Counted from the stretch's first letter, positions 19,452 through 28,524 are shown. The stretch: DNA of 64,000 nt from Leptolyngbya sp. Heron Island J (GCF_000482245.1 NZ_AWNH01000021.1:39123-103122), one strand, 5' to 3'. Notes: generated by a model from the letters alone, not told the origin. Numbers and translations: made by a program.

Positions 19452-20585
19452 ATGCATGTACTGATTCCAGCCTTACATCGCCCGGTTAAGCCTACGGGAG
19501 TCTGCAGACATGCTGTAAATCTGGCCCAGTGTCTGGCAGACCATGACAAGATCCAGCGGGTTACCCTACTAATTGGGAGCTGGCAGCGTGAGTATTTTGA
19601 GCAGGCCTTTAATCTCAATTCAGCCAAGATTGAGCTAGTTGATGTTGAGATTAAAAATAGTTCGATTTCTCGAAATCTGTGGTTTTTGTTTGGGTTACCT
19701 AAACTAGCTCAGCAGCTGCAGCCTGACATCATTCATATGTCATTTCCCTTTCCATTTATTCGTCAATGGTTTACAGGAAAGGTCGTAGCGACTATCCACG
19801 ATTTGTATCCCTATGAGTGTCCCGACAATTTCGGCTATCCACAGGTGTGGTTTAATCAGCTTTTTCTACAGCAGTGTATTCACAGCAGCGATGGGTTGAT
19901 TAATGTCTCTAACTGTACGTTAGAGTCACTCAAAGCCTATTTCCCGAAGGCTAAAACTGCCAAGCAAGCGGCTGTTGTTTACAATGTCGTAGAATTTTCG
20001 GATGTTGACTCCTATCGCCCCCATCAGTTGAAGCATCAGCTTTCTGCCCCCTTCCTGATGACGGTTGCCCAGCATCGTAAAAATAAAAACCTGAATCTGT
20101 TGATTGAGGCCTATGGTCAACTTCTGAATCATGACAAACTGCCAGAGAATAGCAAACTATTACTAGTTGGCAGTGCGGGGCCTGAAACAGAGGCGCTAAA
20201 AGCACTGGTTCAGGCTCTTAAGCTGGAAGAAAATGTACATTTCCTATCTGGACTGGCTGATGAAGAACTGAGGTGGCTCTATGAGCATGCCTCCCTGTTT
20301 GTGATTCCGTCGTCCACGGAGGGATTTTGTTTACCCCTGGTGGAAGCCGTGACGTTTGGTTGCCCAGCTGTCTGCTCAGATATTCCTATTTTTCGGGAAG
20401 TGGGATCATCGCAATGTCGTTATTTTTCATTAGATCAAATGGCGGCAGAAAATCTTGCCCAAGCAATGGTGGCTGAGTTATCCCATACATCCCGTCAGGA
20501 CAATTTTGTCGATCATCGGTTCTCTAGACAGGAAATTTCTGGGCAGTTGCTAGATTTCTATATCTCTCTAGCCCACGCTAACTGA
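19452..20585 (+). CDS. Family 4 glycosyltransferase (GT-B)
   Basis: A 377-residue GT-B transferase with an acceptor domain holding VATIHDLYPYECPDNFGYP and a donor domain holding MTVAQHRKNKNLNLLIEAY and the EX7E motif in STEGFCLPLVEAVTFGCPA, which places it in the mannosyltransferase-like part of GT4. It is followed after 17 bases by the polymerase gene. A purine-rich GGAGAG about nine bases before the ATG supports the start. Confidence 0.88.
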   Translation: MHVLIPALHRPVKPTGVCRHAVNLAQCLADHDKIQRVTLLIGSWQREYFEQAFNLNSAKIELVDVEIKNSSISRNLWFLFGLPKLAQQLQPDIIHMSFPFPFIRQWFTGKVVATIHDLYPYECPDNFGYPQVWFNQLFLQQCIHSSDGLINVSNCTLESLKAYFPKAKTAKQAAVVYNVVEFSDVDSYRPHQLKHQLSAPFLMTVAQHRKNKNLNLLIEAYGQLLNHDKLPENSKLLLVGSAGPETEALKALVQALKLEENVHFLSGLADEELRWLYEHASLFVIPSSTEGFCLPLVEAVTFGCPAVCSDIPIFREVGSSQCRYFSLDQMAAENLAQAMVAELSHTSRQDNFVDHRFSRQEISGQLLDFYISLAHAN

Positions 20586-20602
20586 GAATTTGGACATTCC
20601 TC

Positions 20603-21997
20603 ATGCAAAGCCGACTAGCTGTTTTGGAAAGAGATAAAGCCGAGCAAGATCACGATAAGATCCGGAATTCAAATTTAATTTTATTTGGCTTTGCATCTGC
20701 ATTTTTTCCACGTCTCTTGGATACCCTTGGCGCACCAGCAATTATTAACTTTGTGCATTTTGGGATCATCCCTCTGGCTGTTTCTATCACACTTTTTACG
20801 ACAAAAGCGCGTGATCAAAAACGGATTCAAACTGTTTGGCAATTATTGACAGGCATGGCAATTTTCTTGATTGTCATGCTTGCTAGTTCCATATTAAATG
20901 GTGCAGGTATTGTGAATATCAGCCTGCAGTTTATGTTCCAGGCTGAACCGTTTATGCTCCTGGCGGCTATGATTGCCATGCCCCTGTCGGGTAAGCAGCT
21001 GGAGCGGTTTAAATATTGGGTATTGGGGTTTGCCCTGTTTAATTTATTGCTTGCGATCGCACAGTCCATCCTACTCCCCCTGGGAATTTATCCCAAACCC
21101 ACTGGAGGCACCCTAGAGGATAACATCGGTGGCGTTTTTGGCGGCGGTGGCGGTAGTGCAGCCAACTATATCTCCTGCACGGTCTCGTTTTACTTTAGTG
21201 TTTACTTTTTCAATCAGTTTAAGAATCTTGCTCTCTGGATGCGCGTACTGCCTTTAGTCAGTGCTATCTATCAAATTCAAGCCTCTGACTCCAAGCAAGT
21301 CTTTTTAGCATTAGCTGCGGGTTGGGGACTATTAGCAATCACTAAAGTTGAAAGACCTGTCAGACTGCTCGTTTATGTCACTATTTTTGTTGTATTTGTT
21401 GTTGCCTTTAGCTGGGCCCTCCTCAATGTAGAGGCGGAAATTCTAAGACCCTATCAAAACTGGATTGATCGCCCAATTTGGGGTTGGGATGGCCTGGCAA
21501 TCCGCACTAAGCTGGCTGCTTTTCGCATTATTCCCACCCATTTTGAGTCCCCACTCAACTGGTTCTTAGGACTGGGGCCTGGGCATACGGTGACTCGCTT
21601 AGGTGGCTGGGTAATGAGAGACTATGCGAGTCTTTTAGGTCCCCTCGGTGCCACAATTCACCCATCATCAGCGGAAGTGTTTGCAGTTGTTCGCAACACA
21701 TATCTCGCCCAGGAATCCACCATTTATTTCCCCCTATTCACCTGGGCCGGTATCTGGGGAGATGTCGGCATAGTTGGCATCTGTGCTTACTTGTTTATTT
21801 GTTTCATCATCTGGCACAACGTCTGTGTTGATGACTTTGGCAAATTTATGCTGCTGTCAACAGCTGTATTTGGCTGTATTTTGACACAAATGGAAGAACC
21901 GGGTCATATGCTCACGGTTGTTTGTATACTCGCCATCCGCTGGCAGGAAAATCGTGAAAAACAACTGGCTCGCTTTAGCATGCTGCGAACACCGTAG
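20603..21997 (+). CDS. O-antigen polymerase-like membrane protein (Wzy-like)
   Basis: A 464-residue polytopic protein with about ten hydrophobic segments, the pattern and size of Wzy/O-antigen ligase-type proteins. A large loop between late helices (about 285-375, containing WNWFLGLGPGHTV-like text and a conserved-looking glycine-rich GGVFGGGGGSAANY region earlier) would face the periplasm, where repeat units are joined. Sequence in this family is poorly conserved, so the call rests on topology and on its place at the end of the operon, right before a strong terminator. Confidence 0.75.
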   Translation: MQSRLAVLERDKAEQDHDKIRNSNLILFGFASAFFPRLLDTLGAPAIINFVHFGIIPLAVSITLFTTKARDQKRIQTVWQLLTGMAIFLIVMLASSILNGAGIVNISLQFMFQAEPFMLLAAMIAMPLSGKQLERFKYWVLGFALFNLLLAIAQSILLPLGIYPKPTGGTLEDNIGGVFGGGGGSAANYISCTVSFYFSVYFFNQFKNLALWMRVLPLVSAIYQIQASDSKQVFLALAAGWGLLAITKVERPVRLLVYVTIFVVFVVAFSWALLNVEAEILRPYQNWIDRPIWGWDGLAIRTKLAAFRIIPTHFESPLNWFLGLGPGHTVTRLGGWVMRDYASLLGPLGATIHPSSAEVFAVVRNTYLAQESTIYFPLFTWAGIWGDVGIVGICAYLFICFIIWHNVCVDDFGKFMLLSTAVFGCILTQMEEPGHMLTVVCILAIRWQENREKQLARFSMLRTP

Positions 21998-22039
21998 CTA
22001 CAGGACAGACAGGTAGTCAGAGCGAATTGAAAGGAACTT

Positions 22040-22090
22040 AGTCCCCCCAGAACTTAGGCAAACTAGGGTTGTCTAAGTTCTGGGGGGACT
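22040..22090. terminator. 18-bp perfect hairpin closing the polysaccharide operon
   Basis: AGTCCCCCCAGAACTTAG (22040-22057) pairs without mismatch with 22073-22090 across a 15-base loop. It lies between the convergent polymerase and zur genes and would end both transcripts. No long T-tract follows. Confidence 0.75.
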
Positions 22091-22132
22091 GGACATAGTA
22101 CTTATCTTCAAAAGTGAGGTATGTGCAGCCTT

Positions 22133-22522
22133 TCATGCACCTTGAATGGCGCAGGGTTTGCAGAGACCAAAGAATTCAAGGGTGTGATAGTAGATTGTGA
22201 ACGAGCCTGAGTGCTGGAGCGGAAACTCTAACCCCTTTAACGGGCAGGCATCAAGGGGAAAAGACTGCCCACAATGCAGACAGGTCATGTAGTGATGATC
22301 CTGTTCCACCGCATTGTAAAGTGTCTCGCCTGCCAGCGTTACTCGATGCTGCACCCATCCCAGTCGTTTGAGAGCATCAAGGGCTCGGTAGACCGTTGCC
22401 AACCCAATTGGCTGATGTTTTTGCATGAGCGCATAGAGCGCCTGAGCTGAAATGGGCTGATGCTGCTGACGCAGTATCTGGAGTATGGCTGTTTGGGCGG
22501 GAGTGCAATGAGCCTGAGTCAT
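22133..22522 (-). CDS. zur: Fur-family zinc uptake regulator Zur
   Basis: A 129-residue Fur-family repressor: winged helix in residues 1-80 (ISAQALYALMQ, then the recognition helix GLATVYRALDALKRLGWV), followed by the metal-binding dimer domain with the histidine cluster EQDHHYMTC and two CxxC pairs, CLHC and CKPC, that hold the structural zinc. Fur-family members sense iron, zinc, peroxide or manganese; assignment to zinc is from context, because it is divergent from znuA with the best of five shared operators between them. Zinc-loaded Zur would repress the znu and CobW units of this island. Confidence 0.85.
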   Translation of the reverse strand: MTQAHCTPAQTAILQILRQQHQPISAQALYALMQKHQPIGLATVYRALDALKRLGWVQHRVTLAGETLYNAVEQDHHYMTCLHCGQSFPLDACPLKGLEFPLQHSGSFTIYYHTLEFFGLCKPCAIQGA

Positions 22523-22580
22523 GGAAATTTTAAGGATTGCGATCGGGGCAATTTTAAAAAACTGATGTAGAATATTCCGG

Positions 22581-22598
22581 AATGATAATCATTATCAT
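22581..22598. promoter_or_regulatory. Zur operator 1 (zur / znuA)
   Basis: AATGATAATCATT, overlapping the longer palindrome ATGATAATCATTATCAT, lies between zur and the first znuA. The centre has perfect dyad symmetry and matches the cyanobacterial Zur-box pattern of TGATAAT-N-ATTATCA. It is one of five copies in this island. Confidence 0.85.
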
Positions 22599-22648
22599 GC
22601 CAATTCCATCTTATGTCATCCACATCGATAGCGAGAGGGAAAGTAGCT

Positions 22649-23842
22649 ATGTCTGGACTGAATTTTCAGCAGGCGTCTCACCGCCGGGTACAGCAGTTTT
22701 CGATTATGGCGTTAGGGGCAATCGTCACCCTGGGCAGCTGTACAGCTCCTCCTACGACCACTAGCGAAGCAGACCCTGCGGAGGCCGTTGTCGCTGAAGA
22801 CTCATTACAAGTGGTCACCACGTTTTTACCGATTACCCAATTCACCACAGCCGTAGTAGGCGATCGCGCTGAGGTGGTTCAGTTGCTACCGACCAATGTG
22901 GGTCCCCATGACTTTCAGGCCAAACCCAGTGATGTTCAGGCGGTCGCCAATGCAGATATTTTGGTGAAAAATGGTCTGGAGATGGAGTTCTTTTTAGATG
23001 ACATGATCGAGAATGCGGAAAATTCAGATCTGGTCACGATTGACTCCAGTGAAGATATTGTTGCTCTAGCCAGCGATGGTGGCCACGATCATGGCGAAGA
23101 ACATGGCCATAGTGAGAAAGAAGGTCATGACCATGGAGACCATGACCACGCTGAAGGAGGTCATGACCATGGCGAAGAAGACCATGACCATGCTGAAGGG
23201 GGCCACGACCATGGGGAAGAAGAGCACCATGCAGAAGGAGGCCATGACCATGGTCATGTTCATGGAGAATTTGATCCCCATATCTGGCTAGACCCCAAGC
23301 GAGCCATTGAACAGGTGGAAAATATTCGCGATGGTTTAATTGCTGCCGATCCAGAGGGAGAGGCTGAATACACGGCCAACGCGGCGGCCTTTATTACTGA
23401 GTTGCAGGCATTAGATGCCGACATTACTGAAATGTTGTCCCCCTTTGCCGGACAGACATTCGTAGTGTTTCATGACTTCGCCGCCTACTTTGCCGAGAGC
23501 TATGGAATGGAATCTGAGGTTCTGGTGGGTCTGCCCGAAGAAAATCCATCTCCAGACGATGTGAAGCGGGTAATGGAAACCGTGCAGGCAGAGGGGCTAA
23601 AAACCATCATGACTGAACCTCAAGCAGGAGAGGCTTCTTTTAAGGCGATCGCGCAAGATCTTGCCATTGGCGTGAGTGAGTTTGACCCCCTTGAAGTGGG
23701 TACACAAGATGCGATACAGCCTGACTACTACTTGACAACCATGCGCCAGAATGCTGAGAATCTGGCAGATAGCTTTGGGGCATCCACACAATCCTGGTAT
23801 CCGTTCTTAGTACCTCAACCGATGGCCGCCATTGATTGGTAG
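22649..23842 (+). CDS. znuA: Zinc ABC transporter substrate-binding lipoprotein ZnuA, first copy
   Basis: A cluster A-I metal-binding lipoprotein. I prefer the ATG at 22649 (preceded by GAGAGGGAAAG) to one 36 bases upstream, which would nearly touch the operator; this gives 397 residues and a signal sequence ending in the lipobox LGSC. Family blocks are LLPTNVGPHDFQAKPSDVQ, DPHIWLDP and TFVVFHDFAAYFAESYGME, supplying the zinc-binding histidines. Between them is a long loop of about 60 residues, unusually rich in His, Asp and Glu and built from tandem GGHDHGEE units, which probably collects zinc. znuC and znuB follow. Confidence 0.93.
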   Translation: MSGLNFQQASHRRVQQFSIMALGAIVTLGSCTAPPTTTSEADPAEAVVAEDSLQVVTTFLPITQFTTAVVGDRAEVVQLLPTNVGPHDFQAKPSDVQAVANADILVKNGLEMEFFLDDMIENAENSDLVTIDSSEDIVALASDGGHDHGEEHGHSEKEGHDHGDHDHAEGGHDHGEEDHDHAEGGHDHGEEEHHAEGGHDHGHVHGEFDPHIWLDPKRAIEQVENIRDGLIAADPEGEAEYTANAAAFITELQALDADITEMLSPFAGQTFVVFHDFAAYFAESYGMESEVLVGLPEENPSPDDVKRVMETVQAEGLKTIMTEPQAGEASFKAIAQDLAIGVSEFDPLEVGTQDAIQPDYYLTTMRQNAENLADSFGASTQSWYPFLVPQPMAAIDW

Positions 23843-23884
23843 CTTTAGTATAAAGGATGATTTTGTGGGATCGGGAGAGAACAG

Positions 23885-24649
23885 TTGAGCGATCCAGTTT
23901 TAGTCGTCAACGAGTTAACGGTTTACCGAGAGACCTATGCGGCCGTTCAGAATGTATCGTTTACAGTGCCAGCTGGCATGGATACCGCGATTGTGGGTCC
24001 CAACGGAGCCGGAAAGAGCACCCTGATCCAAGCTGTACTAGGGATTTTACCGCATCGGTCGGGGGAGGTGTTTGTCTTGGGGCAGCCCCTCTCCCCCAAA
24101 GGTCATCTGTCAGCGGCGGTACGACAACAGATTGCCTATCTGCCTCAAAATTTTCTGTTTGATCGCCGCATTCCCATTACCGTTAGGGAATTGGTAGGGC
24201 TGGGTTGGGATCGGCTAGGTCTGCAATTCCCCTGGACCGGTGGACGGGCACGCCGCCATGCAGTGCAGCAGGCATTGACCCAGGTAGATGCCTGGTACTT
24301 GCGTCACAAGCTTGTGAGTACGCTGTCGGGGGGAGAGCTCAAGCGGGTACTGCTGGCCTATTGTTTGGTACGTCCTCGCCGTCTGCTAATTCTGGATGAG
24401 GCCCCAGCTGGATTAGATGTGCGCAGCGAATCAGAGTTTTATCGATTGCTGCACCAGCTCAAAAAAGAACAGGGATGGGCTATTCTGCAGGTTTCTCACG
24501 ATTTAGATATGGTGCGTCGCAGCTGCGATCGCGTTCTCTGTATAAATCGTGCCTTGCTCTGTCAGGGACCTCCAGACAATTCTCTCACCCCAGAAAATCT
24601 TTCCCTGGCCTATGGCTCCGAGTTTGTTCGCTACCACCATTCTTGTTAG
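23885..24649 (+). CDS. znuC: Zinc ABC transporter ATPase ZnuC, first copy
   Basis: A 254-residue ATPase starting at a TTG preceded by GGGAGAG. Walker A is GPNGAGKST, signature LSGGELKR, Walker B LLILDEAPAGLD and the switch histidine VSHDLDM. The Q-loop YLPQNFLFDRRIPITVRELV is typical of the manganese/zinc importer family. The glutamate after Walker B is present, so it should hydrolyse ATP. It sits between znuA and znuB and energises import of zinc. Confidence 0.92.
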   Translation: MSDPVLVVNELTVYRETYAAVQNVSFTVPAGMDTAIVGPNGAGKSTLIQAVLGILPHRSGEVFVLGQPLSPKGHLSAAVRQQIAYLPQNFLFDRRIPITVRELVGLGWDRLGLQFPWTGGRARRHAVQQALTQVDAWYLRHKLVSTLSGGELKRVLLAYCLVRPRRLLILDEAPAGLDVRSESEFYRLLHQLKKEQGWAILQVSHDLDMVRRSCDRVLCINRALLCQGPPDNSLTPENLSLAYGSEFVRYHHSC

Positions 24650-24657
24650 TTTTTGCC

Positions 24658-25497
24658 ATGACGATCCAGGCTGAATTTATCCGGGTAATTGAACTGTTTC
24701 AATTGCCCTTTATGCATCGGGCACTCATGGGTAGTGTGCTGACTGGATTCATGGGTGGCTTAATGGGTAGCTTTACCGTTCTTCGACAGCTTTCTTTTTT
24801 TAGTGATACCCTGGGGCACTCAGCTCTATTGGGTATCAGCATTGGATTTTTACTGGGTCTTGATCCTGGTTGGGTGTTGTTACCCTTTGCGGTTCTATTT
24901 GCCTTGGGTGTGACCTATTTTCTAGAACGCACCCGTCTTTGGACCGATGCTCTGTTGAACATCGTCTATTCATCATCCCTGTCCATTGGCATTATCTTGC
25001 TGAGTTTTCGTGATGACTACAAGGGCGGTCTGACTCATTTGTTATTCGGTGATATCTTGGCGGTGCAAACCACTGACCTAGTCTTTAGCGGAGTGCTGCT
25101 GGTAGCCTGCGTCATCTTTATGGGACTGACGTTGCGATCGCAAATTCTTCTGACGCTCCACGAATCCATGGCCATTGCCCGAGGAGTCTCTGTTTCAGCC
25201 CAGCGGACTGGCTTTATCGTATTGCTGTCCCTGGTTGTGGGGATCTCCATTAAGGCCATCGGCGTCTTGCTGATTAGCGCATTTGTAGTAATTCCTGCCT
25301 GCGCCGCTCGTCTCCTCAGTCGCACATTCGTTCAGTACATCATAATTTCAGCAGGCTTAGGCGCGTTGGGGGCTGTCATTGGCATGATCGTCTCGGCCTT
25401 TTTCGATTTACCGTCGGGTCCCAGCATTGTCACGGTTCAACTGGTGATTTTTCTATTAGCTATGGTCACCCCCAATCGCCGCAAGTTAGCCCTGTAA
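24658..25497 (+). CDS. znuB: Zinc ABC transporter permease ZnuB, first copy
   Basis: A 279-residue ABC-3 family permease with about eight hydrophobic segments. The ATG at 24658 is eight bases past the znuC stop; a longer frame begins inside znuC but has no permease character before this point. Family blocks are MHRALMGSVLTGFMGGLMG, SDTLGHSALLGISIG (coupling region) and the late ISIKAIGVLLISAFVVIPA. It ends 50 bases from the convergent oxidoreductase gene. Confidence 0.92.
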   Translation: MTIQAEFIRVIELFQLPFMHRALMGSVLTGFMGGLMGSFTVLRQLSFFSDTLGHSALLGISIGFLLGLDPGWVLLPFAVLFALGVTYFLERTRLWTDALLNIVYSSSLSIGIILLSFRDDYKGGLTHLLFGDILAVQTTDLVFSGVLLVACVIFMGLTLRSQILLTLHESMAIARGVSVSAQRTGFIVLLSLVVGISIKAIGVLLISAFVVIPACAARLLSRTFVQYIIISAGLGALGAVIGMIVSAFFDLPSGPSIVTVQLVIFLLAMVTPNRRKLAL

Positions 25498-25547
25498 ACC
25501 CATGGGCCTACATCTTACGCAGTCGTCTTCTGTGTACCTAGATTTTA

Positions 25548-26801
25548 TCAGGCTTGCACTCGAAAGTGACTCAAGTTCTCTTTGATCAGAGCAGGGACAA
25601 TGCGATCGCAGGCCAGCTTTGCCCCAAATAAGTTGCGCGCAACGGGGCCAATTTGCAGGGCAGCTGCGCCTCCCATAATAAACAGATTGCATCCTGGCCA
25701 CCGCAGATGCTTGTCAAGTACCGGCAACCCTTGCACTGTGGGGAGCGGATAGCGCTCTCGTACAGCAGATAACAGCAGCCAGTTATGAACATCTAAGGTG
25801 CTGCCCGTGGCCAGCCAGATGCGGTCAATGGGCAGGTGGGTAATACAGTTGTGAGCCCCTGGATGGCTGCAGACGACTTGCCATGCTGTTTCCTTCCAGG
25901 TGGCAGATTGCACTTCGCACTGCTCATAAAACGAGAGTTTGCCGTCCCGCTCTAGCCGTCGTAGTTTTGTCAGAACAGCCGGTGTCAGGGAGCCGCCATT
26001 GCGAGCGTCTCGAATCATCTGCCAGCGGGTTTGCCAGCTGGGTTCGGCGTGAAACCCTTTCAGGTATTTAGGCCCTAGCCAACCGGGTTCGGCATCAAAC
26101 AGCTTTTCATAAAAGGTGCGGCGGGCCATCATCATCACGTGGGCTCTGCGTGCGATCGCCCCCAATGCCAGGTGCCCCGCGGTGAGACCACTGCCGACGA
26201 TCAAAATTCGTTCTCCCCCTAGCCGCAGCCCCCGCAGATCAACCTGGCCAGAATGACATAGACGCTCGGGAGGATAGGTTTTGGGGAGTGCTTTTGCCCA
26301 ATCAGGCAGGTGAGGAACACCACCCGCAATGGCCAACACCACTCGTCTGGCGGTCAATACCTGGCCATTGCTCAGGGTCAGTTGAAACCGCTGCCGCCCC
26401 TGTTGACGAATAGGTTCAAGGTGTTCGACCTGGGTCGGAATTACTCGATCCTGTAGCTGCCAACGGCGGATCACCTCCTGACAAAAGTCTTGAAACAGCC
26501 GGGTGCCCGGTAAATCATAAGGTGGGAACAGTTCGTTGGCCCTTGATTCGGCAAATGCCCGCAAGGCGTGGGGGTTAGTGTCGGGATGATGAACCACGGG
26601 CGATCGCAAGTGGGGAATCTCATAGGCCGCAAACTGATGTTGCCACTGCTGCAACCACTGCCCTGATGGATCAAGCACCACAAAGCGATTGCGCATTGAC
26701 TTCTTCTTTTGCAACACATGCGTTACCAGGGTCAATGCCTGGGGACCTGCCCCCACAATGGCTAGATCAATCATCTTAGGCAGCGCAGCGGCATTAACCA
26801 T
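25548..26801 (-). CDS. FAD/NAD(P)-binding oxidoreductase (SidA/IucD-like fold)
   Basis: A 417-residue flavoprotein with two dinucleotide-binding motifs, IVGAGPQALTL near residue 14 and ILIVGSGLTAGHLALGA near 200, the layout of lysine/ornithine N-monooxygenase-like and related FAD-NAD(P)H enzymes. The HLRSPVVHHPDTNPHALRAF stretch is characteristic of a cyanobacterial subgroup. The substrate is unknown. A Zur-type operator lies 22 bases upstream of its start and is shared with the divergent G3E-like gene, so it is probably made under zinc shortage; a role in making a zinc ligand is conceivable but is inference. Confidence 0.75.
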   Translation of the reverse strand: MVNAAALPKMIDLAIVGAGPQALTLVTHVLQKKKSMRNRFVVLDPSGQWLQQWQHQFAAYEIPHLRSPVVHHPDTNPHALRAFAESRANELFPPYDLPGTRLFQDFCQEVIRRWQLQDRVIPTQVEHLEPIRQQGRQRFQLTLSNGQVLTARRVVLAIAGGVPHLPDWAKALPKTYPPERLCHSGQVDLRGLRLGGERILIVGSGLTAGHLALGAIARRAHVMMMARRTFYEKLFDAEPGWLGPKYLKGFHAEPSWQTRWQMIRDARNGGSLTPAVLTKLRRLERDGKLSFYEQCEVQSATWKETAWQVVCSHPGAHNCITHLPIDRIWLATGSTLDVHNWLLLSAVRERYPLPTVQGLPVLDKHLRWPGCNLFIMGGAAALQIGPVARNLFGAKLACDRIVPALIKENLSHFRVQA

Positions 26802-26822
26802 AAATAAAATCTAGAATATGAG

Positions 26823-26835
26823 AATGATTATCGTT
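26823..26835. promoter_or_regulatory. Zur operator 2
   Basis: AATGATTATCGTT, within GAGAATGATTATCGTTATA, lies in the 107-base gap between the divergent oxidoreductase and G3E-like genes. It differs from the perfect dyad at one position. Confidence 0.7.
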
Positions 26836-26908
26836 ATAGAATTATAACGCAAGCCCAGTTGTAAACCGTCAAGCTAAGCGATGTCTCTCAATAAGACTGT
26901 TAGTCTCT

Positions 26909-27688
26909 ATGCAATCCTTTAACCTCACGTTAGTAGCCGGTCCTCCTGGTGTGGGCAAAACCACCTGGATTAGCCAGTTTCTAAAGGACCCTGCGTGCCC
27001 CCTGTTTTACCTTTGTCCTGGTGGCCAGGAATCTGTTGATTTAGCCCGGATTGGCTATTGCTTTCCCTGGGTGTCGCTCATTTCTGAGGATCGGGCTGCA
27101 ACCGTGCTAGCCGACTTACCCGACCAGTCCCAGGTTTTTATAGAATTGGGCTTTCATGTGGATTTGAAATCACCGTTTTTAGCCACGTTGCCTGGTCGGC
27201 GGATCGCAATTGCGCCTCCCGGTCTGGAACAGTCTGAATGGCACGACTGGGCGGATGAGGTGCTCCCTGGCAACAACATTCAGGCATCGGATACTGGCAA
27301 GCTACCGGCCATATGGAAATCTCCTTTAACAGGGCAAGTGTTTGATCCACCCAGTTTAGATGAGGTGTTAATTGAGCTGACAGGTGGAGCCTACGGTCAG
27401 GTGATGCGCTTAAAGGGAATTTTTGAACTACCCGATGGTCGGGCATTCTATATCGATTTTGTCGAAGGATTACCGGGTATTGAATACACCGAACTAAAAT
27501 TACCCCACTGGCTACAGGGACGTCCTGATCGCTTTAGCGGTCTGGAAATCGTGGGTCGTAATTTAGAGCAGAAAACAATCGCTCAAACGTTGCTGGCGTC
27601 CTGTCTAGCCGATGATGTTTTGATTCAGTATCAGCGGCAGTACCAACAATTACACTCACAGGAAACCGAAGAGGAGGTAATGGTATGA
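26909..27688 (+). CDS. Divergent G3E/CobW-like P-loop protein
   Basis: A 259-residue protein with Walker A GPPGVGKTTW at residues 11-20 and a C-terminal part resembling the CobW C-terminal domain (VMRLKGIFELPDGRAFYIDF and SGLEIVGRNLEQ). It lacks the metal-binding CxCC motif of zinc chaperone GTPases and the usual guanine-specificity NKxD is not evident, so it may be a degenerate or regulatory relative. It is under a Zur-type operator and overlaps the next gene by four bases (ATGA), so the two products probably work together. Confidence 0.65.
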   Translation: MQSFNLTLVAGPPGVGKTTWISQFLKDPACPLFYLCPGGQESVDLARIGYCFPWVSLISEDRAATVLADLPDQSQVFIELGFHVDLKSPFLATLPGRRIAIAPPGLEQSEWHDWADEVLPGNNIQASDTGKLPAIWKSPLTGQVFDPPSLDEVLIELTGGAYGQVMRLKGIFELPDGRAFYIDFVEGLPGIEYTELKLPHWLQGRPDRFSGLEIVGRNLEQKTIAQTLLASCLADDVLIQYQRQYQQLHSQETEEEVMV

Positions 27689-28497
27689 AACTTGCGGTGA
27701 TCTCTTGTATTCACGGTAACTACGAAGCGCTGGATGCAGTGTTGTTAGACATTGATGCCCAGAAAGCTGACCAGATTTACTGCCTTGGGGATCTGGTGGG
27801 CTATGGTCCTTACCCCAATGAGGTGGTGGATCGGATTCGCTCTTTGGCGATTCCCACCTGCCAGGGATGTTGGGATGAGGATATTGTGGAAGGCTTAAAT
27901 GCCTGTGAATGTAGCTACCCCTCACAGCTTGCCGAACAGCGGGGCAAACTGGCCCATGAATGGACCAATAACGAAATTCGACCCGATGTGCGGGAATATT
28001 TGGCTACATTACCTGTGTCGTTAAAACGGGATAATCTGTGTTTTGTCCATGGTAGCCCCAACAGTCAGCATGAGTATTTGTTACCCACCATGGATGGTTT
28101 TACAGCGCTGGAACGGGTGCTCTCTGCCGATGCTGATGTGTTGTTTTGTGGCCATACCCACGTTCCCTATGTGCGTGAGTTAGAGGATGCCCAACTGTCA
28201 GTAGCGTTGAAAAATCCTGCTCAATCTGAGGATTTCCAACAGTTTCAGGTAGCGTTGAAGCGCATTATTAATGCGGGTTCCGTGGGTGAACCCCGCCACG
28301 GTCGTCCCAATGCCACCTATGTTCTTTATGACACCGAGACAACTCAGGTGACCCTGCGGGAGGTTGACTACAACTATACCAAGACCTGTCTGGCTATCCT
28401 CGAAAAGGGATTGCCTTCTATCTTTGCATGGCGGTTAGCACGGGGCATGGAGTTTGCGGAACGGGCGGACGATCCCACCCATGTGTGCGAGCGCTAG
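27685..28497 (+). CDS. Metallophosphoesterase-family protein with altered metal site
   Basis: A 270-residue YfcE-like calcineurin-fold protein. The normal motif SDIHGN reads SCIHGN (Cys8 for the metal-binding Asp), and the GNHD motif reads GCWDE at 61-65 (Cys and Trp for Asn and His). GDLVGYGP, VHGSP (His122) and GHTH (157-159) are intact. The binuclear centre is therefore rebuilt with two cysteines in place of an Asp and an Asn, a pattern that could favour zinc or abolish phosphatase activity. It overlaps the G3E-like gene by ATGA and is followed by a fully degenerate paralogue. Confidence 0.75.
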   Translation: MKLAVISCIHGNYEALDAVLLDIDAQKADQIYCLGDLVGYGPYPNEVVDRIRSLAIPTCQGCWDEDIVEGLNACECSYPSQLAEQRGKLAHEWTNNEIRPDVREYLATLPVSLKRDNLCFVHGSPNSQHEYLLPTMDGFTALERVLSADADVLFCGHTHVPYVRELEDAQLSVALKNPAQSEDFQQFQVALKRIINAGSVGEPRHGRPNATYVLYDTETTQVTLREVDYNYTKTCLAILEKGLPSIFAWRLARGMEFAERADDPTHVCER

Positions 28498-28524
28498 ATA
28501 CTAAAACAACGGGGAGATAACTAA

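Noticed and set aside
23066..23291. Methionine- and valine-rich frames opposite or shifted against the ZnuA histidine loop
   Set aside because: They are translations of the tandem CATGACCATGG-type repeats in other registers and have no independent support.
24475..24657. N-terminal extension of the first ZnuB
   Set aside because: It runs inside znuC in another frame and is not permease-like; the ATG at 24658 gives the family N-terminus.
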